Assembly: GCA_035493495.1 (NCBI GenBank)
Contig: DATJIG010000257.1
Location: forward strand, 1 to 64,000
Direction: 5' to 3'
Origin: DATJIG01 sp035493495
GTDB lineage: Bacteria > Pseudomonadota > Alphaproteobacteria > SMXQ01
Length of the DNA stretch: 64,000 nucleotides
Part shown: in pieces, positions 35,629 through 43,568 of the stretch
Position numbering within the stretch: position 1 is the stretch's first letter
Layout of the letters: every line of letters begins with the position of its first letter
Translations under genes and position numbers: made by a program
The notes under the pieces: generated by a model
Databases searched by the model: none
The model's input: only the letters and a program-made list of their open reading frames with translations
Told to the model about the DNA's origin: nothing

Positions 35629-37125
35629 CTAGAACGCGACCTGGGCCCGCGCTGCGATAGCGTCGTAGTGGACGCCCGCCGACGCCACACCATTGGTGGC
35701 GAACTTGTCGACGTCAGCATGAATGTAGTCGAACATGAAGCGGAGGTTCGCGTTCAGGTACCAGTTCAGCCCGACCGTGTAGGTCTGCTGCTTGCCGCCG
35801 AACACACCACCCGTGCTCGTCTGCGAAATACCGTTCGTTACGTTGTCGTTGAGATCGACGATGCTGTAACGCGCAGCAAGTTCGAACGCGCCCCAGCTAT
35901 TGAATGACGTGTCCCAAGGGTGATCGGGAATCACACCGGTGTAGCCTCCGCTGGTCGGGTTGTACTTGCGACGACCGCCGAACGAATAACTCGCCTGAAT
36001 GTAGCCGCCGTCGAAGCCGAGGCTCGGCGCCGAGGTGGTGGTCGTCGTCGCGAACTGATCGACGTTATAGTGGAAGTACTCGCCTTGGGCGTAGAAGTTG
36101 CCAAACTGACCGGCGCCCTCGAGTCCGGCGACCCACCCCGAGTCGGCGTTGATCCCTCCCGTGTTGAGAAACGTCGCCGAGTCCACCCGCAGTTCAGGAC
36201 GATCGCTCAGGGTCAGTTGATGCGCCGAGCTGCTGCTGTTCCGGGGACTGCTGAGGTAGATGCCGTTCACGCCAAGATGGATGTTGTCGTCCCCGTTCTG
36301 CCACACCTGATACGAGGCCCGCCCGGCCTCCGCGAGCTGCGACATATTGGAACCGGTGTGCGAGGAGCCTGCTGTCGGGCCGGTGACGTAGAGGCCGGCC
36401 CACGCCCGGGTGTCGTTCCAGTGCGCGCCGAACGCGGCGCGGGCATCGCCGGCGCCGAACTGGGTCGCGACGACCTGCGCCGACGACCGCTCCATGAACA
36501 TGATGTCGTTCGAGCTGATCGCCTCATCGAGCGTCCAGGGAACGTCGATGTAGCCGAAATCAATACCGACCGGCCGGAAGCCGTTGTAGCTGATGTAGGC
36601 GTTCTCGATGATCGAGGAGGTCGGCGTCGCATCGGTCGAACCGCCGAAGTCGGCGATCAGCGCATAGTTCCAGTCGCCGGCCACCTTGCCCAGCACGCCG
36701 ATTCGGGCGCGCCGTGCATTCACCCCGCTCTGGAGGGAGTTCGTCGGGCCGCCCGCCGCCGATCCCCGCGATGCACTGAGGTAGTCGGCGATGTCGTAGT
36801 GCAATCGGCCGGTGAGCTGGAAGCTGTTCTGGCCGTCGGCCGACGTCCAGCCGGGTCGACCGTTGGTGAAGGTCACTTTCGGTGAGGTGTCGACCTGGGT
36901 TTGGGTTTTCTGGACCTGCTCCTGGGTCGTATTCATCTGCTCACGCATCGTCTGGAGCTGCTGCTGAAGCTCACGGATCTGCTGCTCCATGCGCTCCATC
37001 TGTGCCTGCGTTGGCGCCTGTGTTTGGGCGTGGCCCGGTGAGGTGATCAGCACCGAGGCGCCGATCACCACGGAGCTCAGGAGGATGCTGCGGAACGAGC
37101 GCGCAGTGGTGTGAAGCTGTGCCAT
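35629..37125 (-). CDS. OprO/OprP-family outer-membrane porin (copy 2)
   Basis: Outer-membrane porin of 498 residues and close paralogue of the next gene downstream: the coiled coil (MEQQIRELQQQLQTMREQMN), the NARRARIGVLGKVAGDWNY strand and long barrel segments are almost the same. Differences include a short insertion (GSAAGGPTNSLQS versus GAANSLQD) and serine-rich loops. The signal peptide ends PGHAQ, about residue 34; the C terminus is ARAQVAF. The 239 bases between the copies hold the promoter of copy 1, so each copy probably has its own promoter. Confidence 0.85.
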   Translation of the reverse strand: MAQLHTTARSFRSILLSSVVIGASVLITSPGHAQTQAPTQAQMERMEQQIRELQQQLQTMREQMNTTQEQVQKTQTQVDTSPKVTFTNGRPGWTSADGQNSFQLTGRLHYDIADYLSASRGSAAGGPTNSLQSGVNARRARIGVLGKVAGDWNYALIADFGGSTDATPTSSIIENAYISYNGFRPVGIDFGYIDVPWTLDEAISSNDIMFMERSSAQVVATQFGAGDARAAFGAHWNDTRAWAGLYVTGPTAGSSHTGSNMSQLAEAGRASYQVWQNGDDNIHLGVNGIYLSSPRNSSSSAHQLTLSDRPELRVDSATFLNTGGINADSGWVAGLEGAGQFGNFYAQGEYFHYNVDQFATTTTTSAPSLGFDGGYIQASYSFGGRRKYNPTSGGYTGVIPDHPWDTSFNSWGAFELAARYSIVDLNDNVTNGISQTSTGGVFGGKQQTYTVGLNWYLNANLRFMFDYIHADVDKFATNGVASAGVHYDAIAARAQVAF

Positions 37126-37176
37126 GACTCTTCCCCTCGAAGTCGCGGACCAATGCGGTCGCGCCGCGCACGCGGT

Positions 37177-37213
37177 CTAGGCGCGGCGTGACGGGTAAAG
37201 AGCGTGATGACAA
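37177..37213 (-). promoter_or_regulatory. Promoter region of porin copy 2, partly conserved with copy 1
   Basis: Read on the minus strand, TTGTCAT (37213-37207) and CCGTCAC (37194-37188) are followed by CTAG (37180-37177), the same order as before porin copy 1. The half-sites start 19 bases apart instead of 22, so they are out of 11-base phase. Confidence 0.35.
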
Positions 37214-37267
37214 ACGGCGGGTTCTGCTTTTTGCCGCCTGGGTCGCGTCGCGAGGGCGCGCGCAGGG

Positions 37268-37289
37268 CGGCCGATTCCCGAATCGGCCG
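37268..37289. repeat. 22-bp near-perfect palindrome between ROK kinase and porin
   Basis: CGGCCGATTC (37268-37277) and GAATCGGCCG (37280-37289) are exact reverse complements around two C bases. A loop of two is too tight for a good RNA hairpin, so a dimeric protein site is likelier. It lies 143 bases before the porin copy 2 start and 90 bases after the ROK stop. A weaker 6-bp hairpin (CGGTCT/AGACCG) is at 37338-37355. Confidence 0.45.
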
Positions 37290-37378
37290 ATTGCTGCTAC
37301 TTCATTCCTTTCCGGGTTCGGCGGGCGCGTCTTGTTTCGGTCTTCGCATAGACCGATTTGCGACACGCGGCAGCGCGA

Positions 37379-38437
37379 TCAGGAGGTCCGGTTGGTGAAC
37401 CGTGCGTTGCCGAGGCCGGTGCCGATCGTCAGCACGCCCCAGTGCTTGACGTCTTTCATGGACGGCACCTCGCTCAATCCCTGCACGACGGCGTCGTTGT
37501 GCATGACGACGACGGTCGGGTGTTCGCCGATCTCCGGAATTTCTTCCTGAATCTCTTCTGGCAGGTTGAAGCGGTTGCTCTCCCAGTTACCGGGCAGATT
37601 CTGTCCACCGCGTTCGATCGACCCGTCCTCGTTGACGATGCCGGGACATCCGAGCCCGATGAAGGGCGCGAGCTTCATCTTTTCGGATTTGGCGTGATCG
37701 ATGAGTTTACGCAGCATCTTGATCAGGCGGGCGACGGCCTCCTTGCGGCCTGGCTCGTCGTCGGCGTGGCGCCAGCGCTCGGATTCGACGACGCGACTTT
37801 CGGACAGGTCGACTTCCTTCTTCAGGCGGAGTTCGACGATGCCGGCACGAATGTTGGTTCCGCCCACGTCGATCGCGAGGATCGAGTCGTGGCCGGAGAA
37901 AATCCATGGCGGCGCGAGCTGCGCCGCGCCGAGAAGGCCGGCCTGATCCGGATCGCTGCGGATCGGCGTCAGATCGACGTTCTTGCCATCGCCCTTGAGT
38001 AGAACCGCAGTGCGCCCGATCACGAGTTCGCCGATCCGTCCGCTGCGAAAGCCGCCGCCGATGACGATCCGCTCGGTTCCTTTCCAGTCTTTGAGAGTGA
38101 GGAATTTCTTGATAACCGCTGCGAGGTCGTTGGCGAAATCCTCGATTGCCGTGTGGACAAGGCCCGCGGCTTCGAGGTTGTCGGATTCGAGGAGCACTTT
38201 CTCGAGATGTTTGCGATCGACATCCTTGAGTTCGCGCAGCGAATCGCCTTCGAGGCGACGCAGGCGTTTGCGCCATTCCTCCAGGATCGTGGCGAATGCC
38301 TGCTTATTCGCGCGATCTCCGAGGAATCCATCCCCACTTTTCAACTCGGCATTGTAAGTGTCGACGGTGACCGCTGGGAGGGTGACAGCGCCGTGTGGTA
38401 TCAGCGAGGGAGACTTCTTGATCGTAGCGTTCGCCAT
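37379..38437 (-). CDS. ROK-family sugar kinase-like protein with apparently permuted domain order
   Basis: A 352-residue protein containing the ROK (repressor/ORF/kinase) sugar-kinase fold, but with the halves swapped. Residues about 75-175 read like a normal ROK C terminus: ANDLAAVIKKFLTL, then RIVIGGGF and SDPDQAGLLGAAQLAP. Residues about 185-352 read like a normal ROK N-terminal half: the phosphate loop AIDVGGTNIRAGIVE, GLGCPGIVNEDGSIERGG, the catalytic aspartate in MHNDAVVQG, and the adenosine-site LTIGTGLGN, directly after which the protein stops. The zinc motif C-x-C-G-x2-G-C and the E-x-G-H block are absent. The first ~60 residues (DGFLGDRANKQAFA) match nothing I recognise. Possibly a glucokinase-type enzyme; substrate unknown. 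Confidence 0.7.
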   Translation of the reverse strand: MANATIKKSPSLIPHGAVTLPAVTVDTYNAELKSGDGFLGDRANKQAFATILEEWRKRLRRLEGDSLRELKDVDRKHLEKVLLESDNLEAAGLVHTAIEDFANDLAAVIKKFLTLKDWKGTERIVIGGGFRSGRIGELVIGRTAVLLKGDGKNVDLTPIRSDPDQAGLLGAAQLAPPWIFSGHDSILAIDVGGTNIRAGIVELRLKKEVDLSESRVVESERWRHADDEPGRKEAVARLIKMLRKLIDHAKSEKMKLAPFIGLGCPGIVNEDGSIERGGQNLPGNWESNRFNLPEEIQEEIPEIGEHPTVVVMHNDAVVQGLSEVPSMKDVKHWGVLTIGTGLGNARFTNRTS

Positions 38438-38808
38438 GGATTTCCTGGCCTATGCATCCCGTATGCGTGCCTGAAGGCCGCCGCGCGCCGCATCGCGGTC
38501 GAACGTCAGTCTTGGCTTTATTGCCTTCGTCTGAGTCTGAGCTGATGCTGATGTTCGCCCGCGAGCAGATCGCAGTCGCGCGCGAACCCGAGGATTGCAG
38601 TCGGTCGCCACGGCTCCCACCCCTGGAGAGCGGACAGGCGGTGGTCCGCAGTTCCCTGATGATCCGCTCCGACAGCTCCACCCGCGGCTCCCATCGTGTC
38701 ACACACAACGGCAAAGATGATCGATGGTTCCGGGATGGACGGCGCGGGGCGCTCCCTACCTCGGATGCAGTGAGGAGCGCGCGTCCGTCGAGCGGCGAGT
38801 CGGTACGG
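38438..38808. other. 371-base stretch without a recognised gene
   Basis: Only short open frames are present, with no recognisable domain or ribosome site. I see no strong hairpin, repeat or RNA gene. It holds the upstream region of the ROK-like gene and the downstream region of the methyltransferase gene. Confidence 0.5.
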
Positions 38809-39591
38809 TTAGGCCGGTACGGCCTCGATTGTCGCCACGTCGATGGTGAAACTGCCGTCGTCAGCGATGGCGAAGTGACGAACGACGTCGCTCGACATTT
38901 TTGTCTGCAGAGCGCGGATTGCGTCGGCTTGCACGGCCGGAGTGCGCTGCCGCGCGATCCACGCCGAATAATCGAGCGGAAGACGCCGCATCGTCACCGC
39001 CCCGGGGCGGAATCCCGCGTCACGCAGCATGGCCGTCCATTCCGCGACCGAGTAGTCGCGCACGTGGGATGGATCGCGCAGGAGCTCGATGCCCTGGAGG
39101 TAGGTGTCGAGCAGGGGATCCGCGGGCGCGACGCAATCGACGAAGGCGGCGATCCCATCCGGCTTGATGACGCGCCTCGCCTCCCGGAGCGCCGCCGGCA
39201 CATCCCGCCAGTGATGGGCACTGAAGCGCGTCATCACGACGGCGAACGCGCGGTCAGAGAACGGCAGCGATTCCACCGCGCCCTGACGCGTCGTCACGTT
39301 GGTGAGGCCGCGCTTCGTGGCTTCGGCCGCGACCGCGGTGAGCATCTCGGACGACAGGTCGTAGGCGATGACCTCGCGCACATGGGGCGCGAGGTGGAAC
39401 GCGACATGCCCGCCACCGCAACCGAGATCGAGCGCGCGTGCATCGGCTTGGACGCGGACAATCGCCACGAGGTGCTTCAGGTCCTCGCCCTGGGCGTGGA
39501 CCGGGCTTTCGACATAGGCCGCGGCCTGGGGGCCAAACTGGCCCGTTACCAAAGTTTCCTGCGTCGGGGTCGCACGGGGGCGGTCAGTCAT
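38809..39591 (-). CDS. Class I SAM-dependent methyltransferase (UbiE/Methyltransf_11 type)
   Basis: Soluble methyltransferase of 260 residues. SAM-binding motif I is ALDLGCGGGHVAFHLA, the acidic residue ending strand 2 is in VIAYDLSSEML, and motif IV reads FAVVMTRFSAHHWRDV. The substrate is unknown; the motif set resembles small-molecule methyltransferases such as those for sterols, quinones or arsenic. It is divergent from an XRE regulator across an AT-rich 127-base promoter region, so that regulator probably controls it. Confidence 0.88.
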   Translation of the reverse strand: MTDRPRATPTQETLVTGQFGPQAAAYVESPVHAQGEDLKHLVAIVRVQADARALDLGCGGGHVAFHLAPHVREVIAYDLSSEMLTAVAAEATKRGLTNVTTRQGAVESLPFSDRAFAVVMTRFSAHHWRDVPAALREARRVIKPDGIAAFVDCVAPADPLLDTYLQGIELLRDPSHVRDYSVAEWTAMLRDAGFRPGAVTMRRLPLDYSAWIARQRTPAVQADAIRALQTKMSSDVVRHFAIADDGSFTIDVATIEAVPA

Positions 39592-39678
39592 CGGGATCTC
39601 CTTGGCCGATCATGCCTCAGCCGGAGGGCAAAGGCGCCTCAGATGATCGGGCGGATAACGGGTATCAGCACAACTATG

Positions 39679-39711
39679 CTGGTACTAGAATGATAAATAT
39701 CCTGGTATAAA
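39679..39711 (+). promoter_or_regulatory. CTGGTA direct repeats and leaderless-type promoter of the XRE regulator
   Basis: CTGGTA occurs at 39679-39684 and 39702-39707, starting 23 bases apart (about two helix turns). TATAAA (39706-39711) overlaps the second copy and ends only 7 bases before the regulator ATG, which has no ribosome site. The regulator may therefore be translated from a leaderless mRNA and repress itself and the divergent methyltransferase. Confidence 0.45.
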
Positions 39712-39718
39712 TAGATCC

Positions 39719-40519
39719 ATGATCCTGCCGAACGACCTTCAGCGCCAAGAACTGGGGGATTTTCTTCGCGCCCAGCGTGCCCGCCTGACCCCCGAAGCCT
39801 TCGGGTTTCGCGGCGGGCGCCGCCGGACTCCCGGGCTCCGCCGCGAGGAAGTGGCCCAGCTCTGCGGCATGAGCGCCACCTGGTACACCTGGATCGAGCA
39901 GGGGCGCGACGTCTCGGCCTCGCCCTCCGCCCTCGCCCGCCTCGCCCGTATCCTCGGCTTGTCGACGGCCGAACGCTCGTATCTGTTCGCGCTCGCCGGC
40001 AAGGCCGACCCCTCGTCCTCCTTCGATTCGAGCAACGACGTGCCGGCGGCGGTGATCGATGCTCTCACCGCGATCGCCCTCCCCGCCTACGTGCTCGACC
40101 GCACGTGGACGGCCCGCGCCTGGAACGCGCGCGCTGAACGTCTGTTCGTCGGCTGGCTCGACGGATCGAATGCGGCGATCGGCGGAGACCGAAACCTGCT
40201 GCGCTACGTGTTCCTCTCCGATCTCGCGCGGAAACTCATTCGCGACTGGCCCGAGCGCGCGAAGCGCGTCGTCGCCGAGTTCCGCGCTGACGCCGGACGC
40301 CATCTCGACGATCCGCCGATCAAGTCATTGATCGACGACTTGGCGGCGAGCAGCGAAACCTTCGCGCGGCTATGGACCGAGCACGCAGTGCTCGGTCGTG
40401 AGGGCGGCGAACGCACGTTCGATCATCCACTCGACGGACTGCTCCGTTACGAGCAAATCACGTTGGCCGTCGCGGCGCAGCCTGAGTTCAAGGTGGTGAT
40501 GCTGGCGGAACGCGCGTAA
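39719..40519 (+). CDS. XRE-family regulator with MmyB-like ligand-binding domain
   Basis: Transcription factor of 266 residues. The N-terminal helix-turn-helix spans about 10-80 with TPGLRREEVAQLCGMSATWY and WIEQGRDVSASPSALARLAR, the standard MmyB-group sequence. The C-terminal PAS-like domain (about 105-260) starts AYVLDRTWTARAWNARAERL. In related Streptomyces proteins this domain binds a fatty acid and the target is often a neighbouring oxidoreductase or transferase gene. Here the divergent neighbour is a methyltransferase. No ribosome site precedes the ATG. Confidence 0.9.
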   Translation: MILPNDLQRQELGDFLRAQRARLTPEAFGFRGGRRRTPGLRREEVAQLCGMSATWYTWIEQGRDVSASPSALARLARILGLSTAERSYLFALAGKADPSSSFDSSNDVPAAVIDALTAIALPAYVLDRTWTARAWNARAERLFVGWLDGSNAAIGGDRNLLRYVFLSDLARKLIRDWPERAKRVVAEFRADAGRHLDDPPIKSLIDDLAASSETFARLWTEHAVLGREGGERTFDHPLDGLLRYEQITLAVAAQPEFKVVMLAERA

Positions 40520-40530
40520 CGGCGCGTGGT

Positions 40531-40893
40531 CTACGCCTTTGCGACCATCCGCCCGAGCGGCCGGCCGGCGAAGATGTGGAGATGGAAGTGCGGCACTTCC
40601 TGTCCGCCATCGACCCCGGTGTTGGCGAGCACGCGGTAGCCCTTCTTATCGGCGCCGAGATCGCGCGCAATCTTGCCGGCCGCGCGGACGAAGCAGGCGA
40701 TTTCATCGTCCGAAGCCGTGGCCGAAAAATCGTCCCACGAGACGTACGCGCCTTTCGGGATCACAAGGACGTGGATCGGCGCCTGCGGGTTGATGTCGTG
40801 GAATGCGAGAACGTGTTCGTCCTCGTAGACCTTCTTGCACGGTATCTCGCCGCGCAGAATCTTCGCGAAGACGTTGTTCGGATCGTAAGCCAT
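40531..40893 (-). CDS. HIT (histidine triad) nucleotide-binding protein
   Basis: Small cytoplasmic HINT-type hydrolase of 120 residues acting on purine nucleoside phosphoramidates or adenylates. The start reads NVFAKILRGEIPCKKVYED, and the active site is the triad HFHLHIFAG near the C terminus. I chose the ATG at 40893; the open frame runs 61 codons further but without family similarity. It lies 41 bases after hisE at the end of the his cluster and may be co-transcribed. Confidence 0.94.
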   Translation of the reverse strand: MAYDPNNVFAKILRGEIPCKKVYEDEHVLAFHDINPQAPIHVLVIPKGAYVSWDDFSATASDDEIACFVRAAGKIARDLGADKKGYRVLANTGVDGGQEVPHFHLHIFAGRPLGRMVAKA

Positions 40894-40934
40894 GCGACGC
40901 TCCCGTTGTGACGCCATCGATTCGCACGGCCGCG

Positions 40935-41315
40935 CTACGAGTAGCTTTTCTTGCGCGACGCCTTTTCGGCTACTCCCGAACGACCCTCGCGCCGCGCGAG
41001 CTCCTTCCAGACGTCGTTCGGTTTCACGCCGCGGGCCGCCCACAGCACGAGCATGTGATAGACGACGTCGGCGCACTCCATCACCAGCGCCTTCCGCTTT
41101 CCGTAGGCTCCCTCGATCACCGCCTCAACGGATTCTTCGCCGAACTTCTGCGCGATCTTGGCGGGCCCGCGGGAGAACAGCCGCGCGGTGTGCGAAGTCG
41201 AGGGATCGGCCTTCTTGCGCGACAGAATGACGCGGTAGAGGCGATCGAGGATCTCGGCGTCGACGGAGGAGGGGCGCTTTGTCTTCGTCTTTTTAGGGCT
41301 GGCTTTGCGCGGCAT
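40935..41315 (-). CDS. hisE: Phosphoribosyl-ATP pyrophosphatase
   Basis: Second step of histidine synthesis, PR-ATP to PR-AMP. The 126-residue product has a lysine-rich N-terminal extension (KASPKKTKTKRP) and the MazG-like helical core: ILDRLYRVILSRK, then KFGEESVEAVIEGAYG and ECADVVYHMLVLWAARGV, with the metal-binding E-E-x2-E/E-x2-D pattern. It is a stand-alone HisE, not fused to HisI, as in most alphaproteobacteria. It follows hisF after 87 bases. Confidence 0.95.
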   Translation of the reverse strand: MPRKASPKKTKTKRPSSVDAEILDRLYRVILSRKKADPSTSHTARLFSRGPAKIAQKFGEESVEAVIEGAYGKRKALVMECADVVYHMLVLWAARGVKPNDVWKELARREGRSGVAEKASRKKSYS

Positions 41316-41402
41316 GGGGTTTCCTTTCCGCCTTGCTACCAGATCGCAACGACAGCGGGAAGACGGGAGCGGGGAGGGATGGCGCGGAGCCGGGCAGGGG
41401 CC

Positions 41403-42188
41403 TTAGGCGGCGACGCCCGCAGCCGCGGTGTCCATGCGGACGGCGATGCCGGAGCGCCGCATGTACTCCTTGGCTTCGAGCACGGAATGCTGGCCGAAGT
41501 GGAAGATCGACGCGGCCAGTACGGCGCTCGCATGGCCGTCCTTGATGCCGGCCGCAAGATCCTCGAGCGAGCCGACACCGCCGGAGGCGATCACCGGAAT
41601 CGGCACGGCATCGGCGACGGCGCGGGTTAGCGCAAGGTCGAAGCCCGAACGCGTGCCGTCACGATCCATCGATGTCAGGAGGATTTCACCGGCACCGAGC
41701 GCCGCCATGCGCTTCGCCCACTCGACGGCGTCGAGCCCGGTGGTGCGACGACCGCCGTGGGTGAAGATCTCCCATTTTCCCGGGCCGGTCGCCTTGGCAT
41801 CGAGCGCCACAACGATGCACTGGCTGCCGAACTTGGCCGCCGCCTCGCCGACAAATTCGGGGCGCGCGACCGCCGCGGTGTTGATCGACACCTTGTCGGC
41901 GCCGGCGAGCAGCAACTTGCGGATGTCGTCGTTCGTTCGCACGCCTCCGCCGACGGTGAGCGGCATGAAGCACTGCTCGGCTGTGGCGCGCACCACGTCG
42001 AGCAGCGTATCGCGGTTCTCGTGGCTCGCGGCGATGTCGAGGAAGCACAGCTCGTCGGCGCCCGCGCGATCGTACACGCGCGCCTGCTCGACCGGATCAC
42101 CGGCGTCCTTGAGGTTGACGAAGTTCACGCCCTTGACGACGCGGCCGTCCTTGACGTCGAGGCAGGGGATGATGCGGGCTTTGAGCAT
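41403..42188 (-). CDS. hisF: Imidazole glycerol phosphate synthase cyclase subunit
   Basis: Cyclase half of IGP synthase. It uses ammonia from HisH to turn PRFAR into IGP and AICAR. The 261-residue (beta/alpha)8 barrel starts LKARIIPCLDVKDGRVVKGV, with the general acid/base aspartate at about position 11; the second catalytic aspartate is in LTSMDRDGTRSG. It lies 7 bases after hisA. Confidence 0.98.
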   Translation of the reverse strand: MLKARIIPCLDVKDGRVVKGVNFVNLKDAGDPVEQARVYDRAGADELCFLDIAASHENRDTLLDVVRATAEQCFMPLTVGGGVRTNDDIRKLLLAGADKVSINTAAVARPEFVGEAAAKFGSQCIVVALDAKATGPGKWEIFTHGGRRTTGLDAVEWAKRMAALGAGEILLTSMDRDGTRSGFDLALTRAVADAVPIPVIASGGVGSLEDLAAGIKDGHASAVLAASIFHFGQHSVLEAKEYMRRSGIAVRMDTAAAGVAA

Positions 42189-42195
42189 GATCGGG

Positions 42196-42930
42196 TCAGG
42201 ACGCCATAAGCTTGAGCGCGGCCTTGGCCTCGATGCGCCCGTCGTAGATCGCCCGGCCGGCGATCACGCCCTCTATGCCGGCGCCCGCTTCGCGCTTGAG
42301 CTCCTCGAGATCGGACAGCGACGACACGCCGCCTGAGGCGATCACCGGGGTCGTCAGCGCGAAGGCAAGATCGACCGTCGCCTCGACGTTGAGGCCGGCG
42401 GAGGTGCCGTCGCGGTTGATATCGGTGTAGATGATGGCCGCAACGCCCGAGTCCTCAAACTTGAGCGCGAGATCAAGCGCCTTGACCTCGGAGGTCTGGG
42501 CCCAGCCCTCAACCGCAACGAGTCCGTCGCGCGCGTCGATTCCGACGACGATGCGGCCGGGGAACTGCTTGCAGGCATCCTTCACCAGTTGCGGGTCGCG
42601 GAGTGCGACGGTGCCGAGGATGACGCGCTTCACGCCCTTCTTGAGCCACGTCGCGATGGTCGCAAGATCGCGGATGCCGCCGCCGAGCTGCACCGGGATC
42701 GCGACCGACCTGAGGATGTTCGACACCGCGGTGTCGTTGACCGGCTTGCCTTCGACCGCGCCATTGAGATCGACGAGATGCAGGTACTGAAATCCGGTGG
42801 CCTCGAAGGCCTTGGCCTGGGCCGCAGGGTCGGTGTTGTAGACGGTGGCCATATCCATGTCGCCTTTGAACAGGCGCACGCACTGGCCGTCCTTGAGATC
42901 GATCGCGGGAAACAGAATCACGGACGCCAT
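42196..42930 (-). CDS. hisA: ProFAR isomerase
   Basis: Amadori isomerisation of ProFAR to PRFAR in histidine synthesis. The 244-residue barrel begins ILFPAIDLKDGQCVRLF (catalytic Asp in AIDL). It contains QLGGGIRD, and YTDINRDGTSAG with the second catalytic aspartate. The start overlaps hisH by 13 bases, so it is translationally coupled. Confidence 0.98.
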   Translation of the reverse strand: MASVILFPAIDLKDGQCVRLFKGDMDMATVYNTDPAAQAKAFEATGFQYLHLVDLNGAVEGKPVNDTAVSNILRSVAIPVQLGGGIRDLATIATWLKKGVKRVILGTVALRDPQLVKDACKQFPGRIVVGIDARDGLVAVEGWAQTSEVKALDLALKFEDSGVAAIIYTDINRDGTSAGLNVEATVDLAFALTTPVIASGGVSSLSDLEELKREAGAGIEGVIAGRAIYDGRIEAKAALKLMAS

Positions 42931-43568
42931 CCGAGGAAATTGGAAATCAGCGCGAGTCCCACCGCCTGGCTCTTCTCGGGGTGAAACTGCGTGCCGGCGA
43001 TGTTGTCGCGCGCCACCGTGGCGACGATCGAGCCGCCGTATTCGACGGTCGCGATGGCATCCTCCGGGTTGTCGGGCGACAACGCAAAGGAATGCACAAA
43101 GTAGGCGTGCGATCCCGGCGCGAGGCCCGCGAGCAGGGGATGCGAGGGCGCCTTCAGCCGCAGGTCGTTCCAGCCCATATGCGGCACCTTGAGAGAGCGA
43201 TCCTTGGGTTCAATCGCGGCGACGGTGCCGCCGATCCAGCCCAGGCCCTTGTGCTCGCCATGCTCGAGCCCGCGGGTGGCCATTAACTGCATGCCGACAC
43301 AGATGCCGAGGAATGGCACGCCCCGCTTCCTCACCGATTCCTCGAGCGCTTCGACCATTCCGGGCAGAGCGTCGAGGCCGGCGCGGCAATCGCCGAACGC
43401 GCCGACACCGGGAAGCACGATGCGGTCGGCCCGCGCGATGTCTTCGGCCCGCGCCGTAACGGCGACGGCGACGGCCACGCCGCGATCACTCGCGGCGCGC
43501 TCGAACGCCTTCGCCGCGGAACGCAGATTGCCCGAACCGTAATCGACGATGGCGAGACGTTCGGCCAT
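42918..43568 (-). CDS. hisH: Imidazole glycerol phosphate synthase glutaminase subunit
   Basis: Class I glutamine amidotransferase that supplies ammonia to HisF. The 216-residue product starts AIVDYGSGNLRSAAKAFERA. The nucleophile cysteine lies in LGICVGMQLM, and the His/Glu pair in GTQFHPEKS. Its ATG overlaps the stop of the DUF2628 gene by one base (TGATG), and its 3' end overlaps hisA by 13 bases. Confidence 0.97.
   Translation of the reverse strand: MAERLAIVDYGSGNLRSAAKAFERAASDRGVAVAVAVTARAEDIARADRIVLPGVGAFGDCRAGLDALPGMVEALEESVRKRGVPFLGICVGMQLMATRGLEHGEHKGLGWIGGTVAAIEPKDRSLKVPHMGWNDLRLKAPSHPLLAGLAPGSHAYFVHSFALSPDNPEDAIATVEYGGSIVATVARDNIAGTQFHPEKSQAVGLALISNFLGWRP

Noticed and set aside
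38518..38706. Small minus-strand open frame in the ROK-methyltransferase gap
   Set aside because: 62 codons, no ribosome site, no recognisable domain; overlapped by other equally meaningless frames.
38809..39591. Methyltransferase as the missing EgtD partner of egtB
   Set aside because: Its SAM motifs and size (260 residues) fit UbiE-type enzymes, not the ~320-residue EgtD family, and it is 21 kb from egtB.
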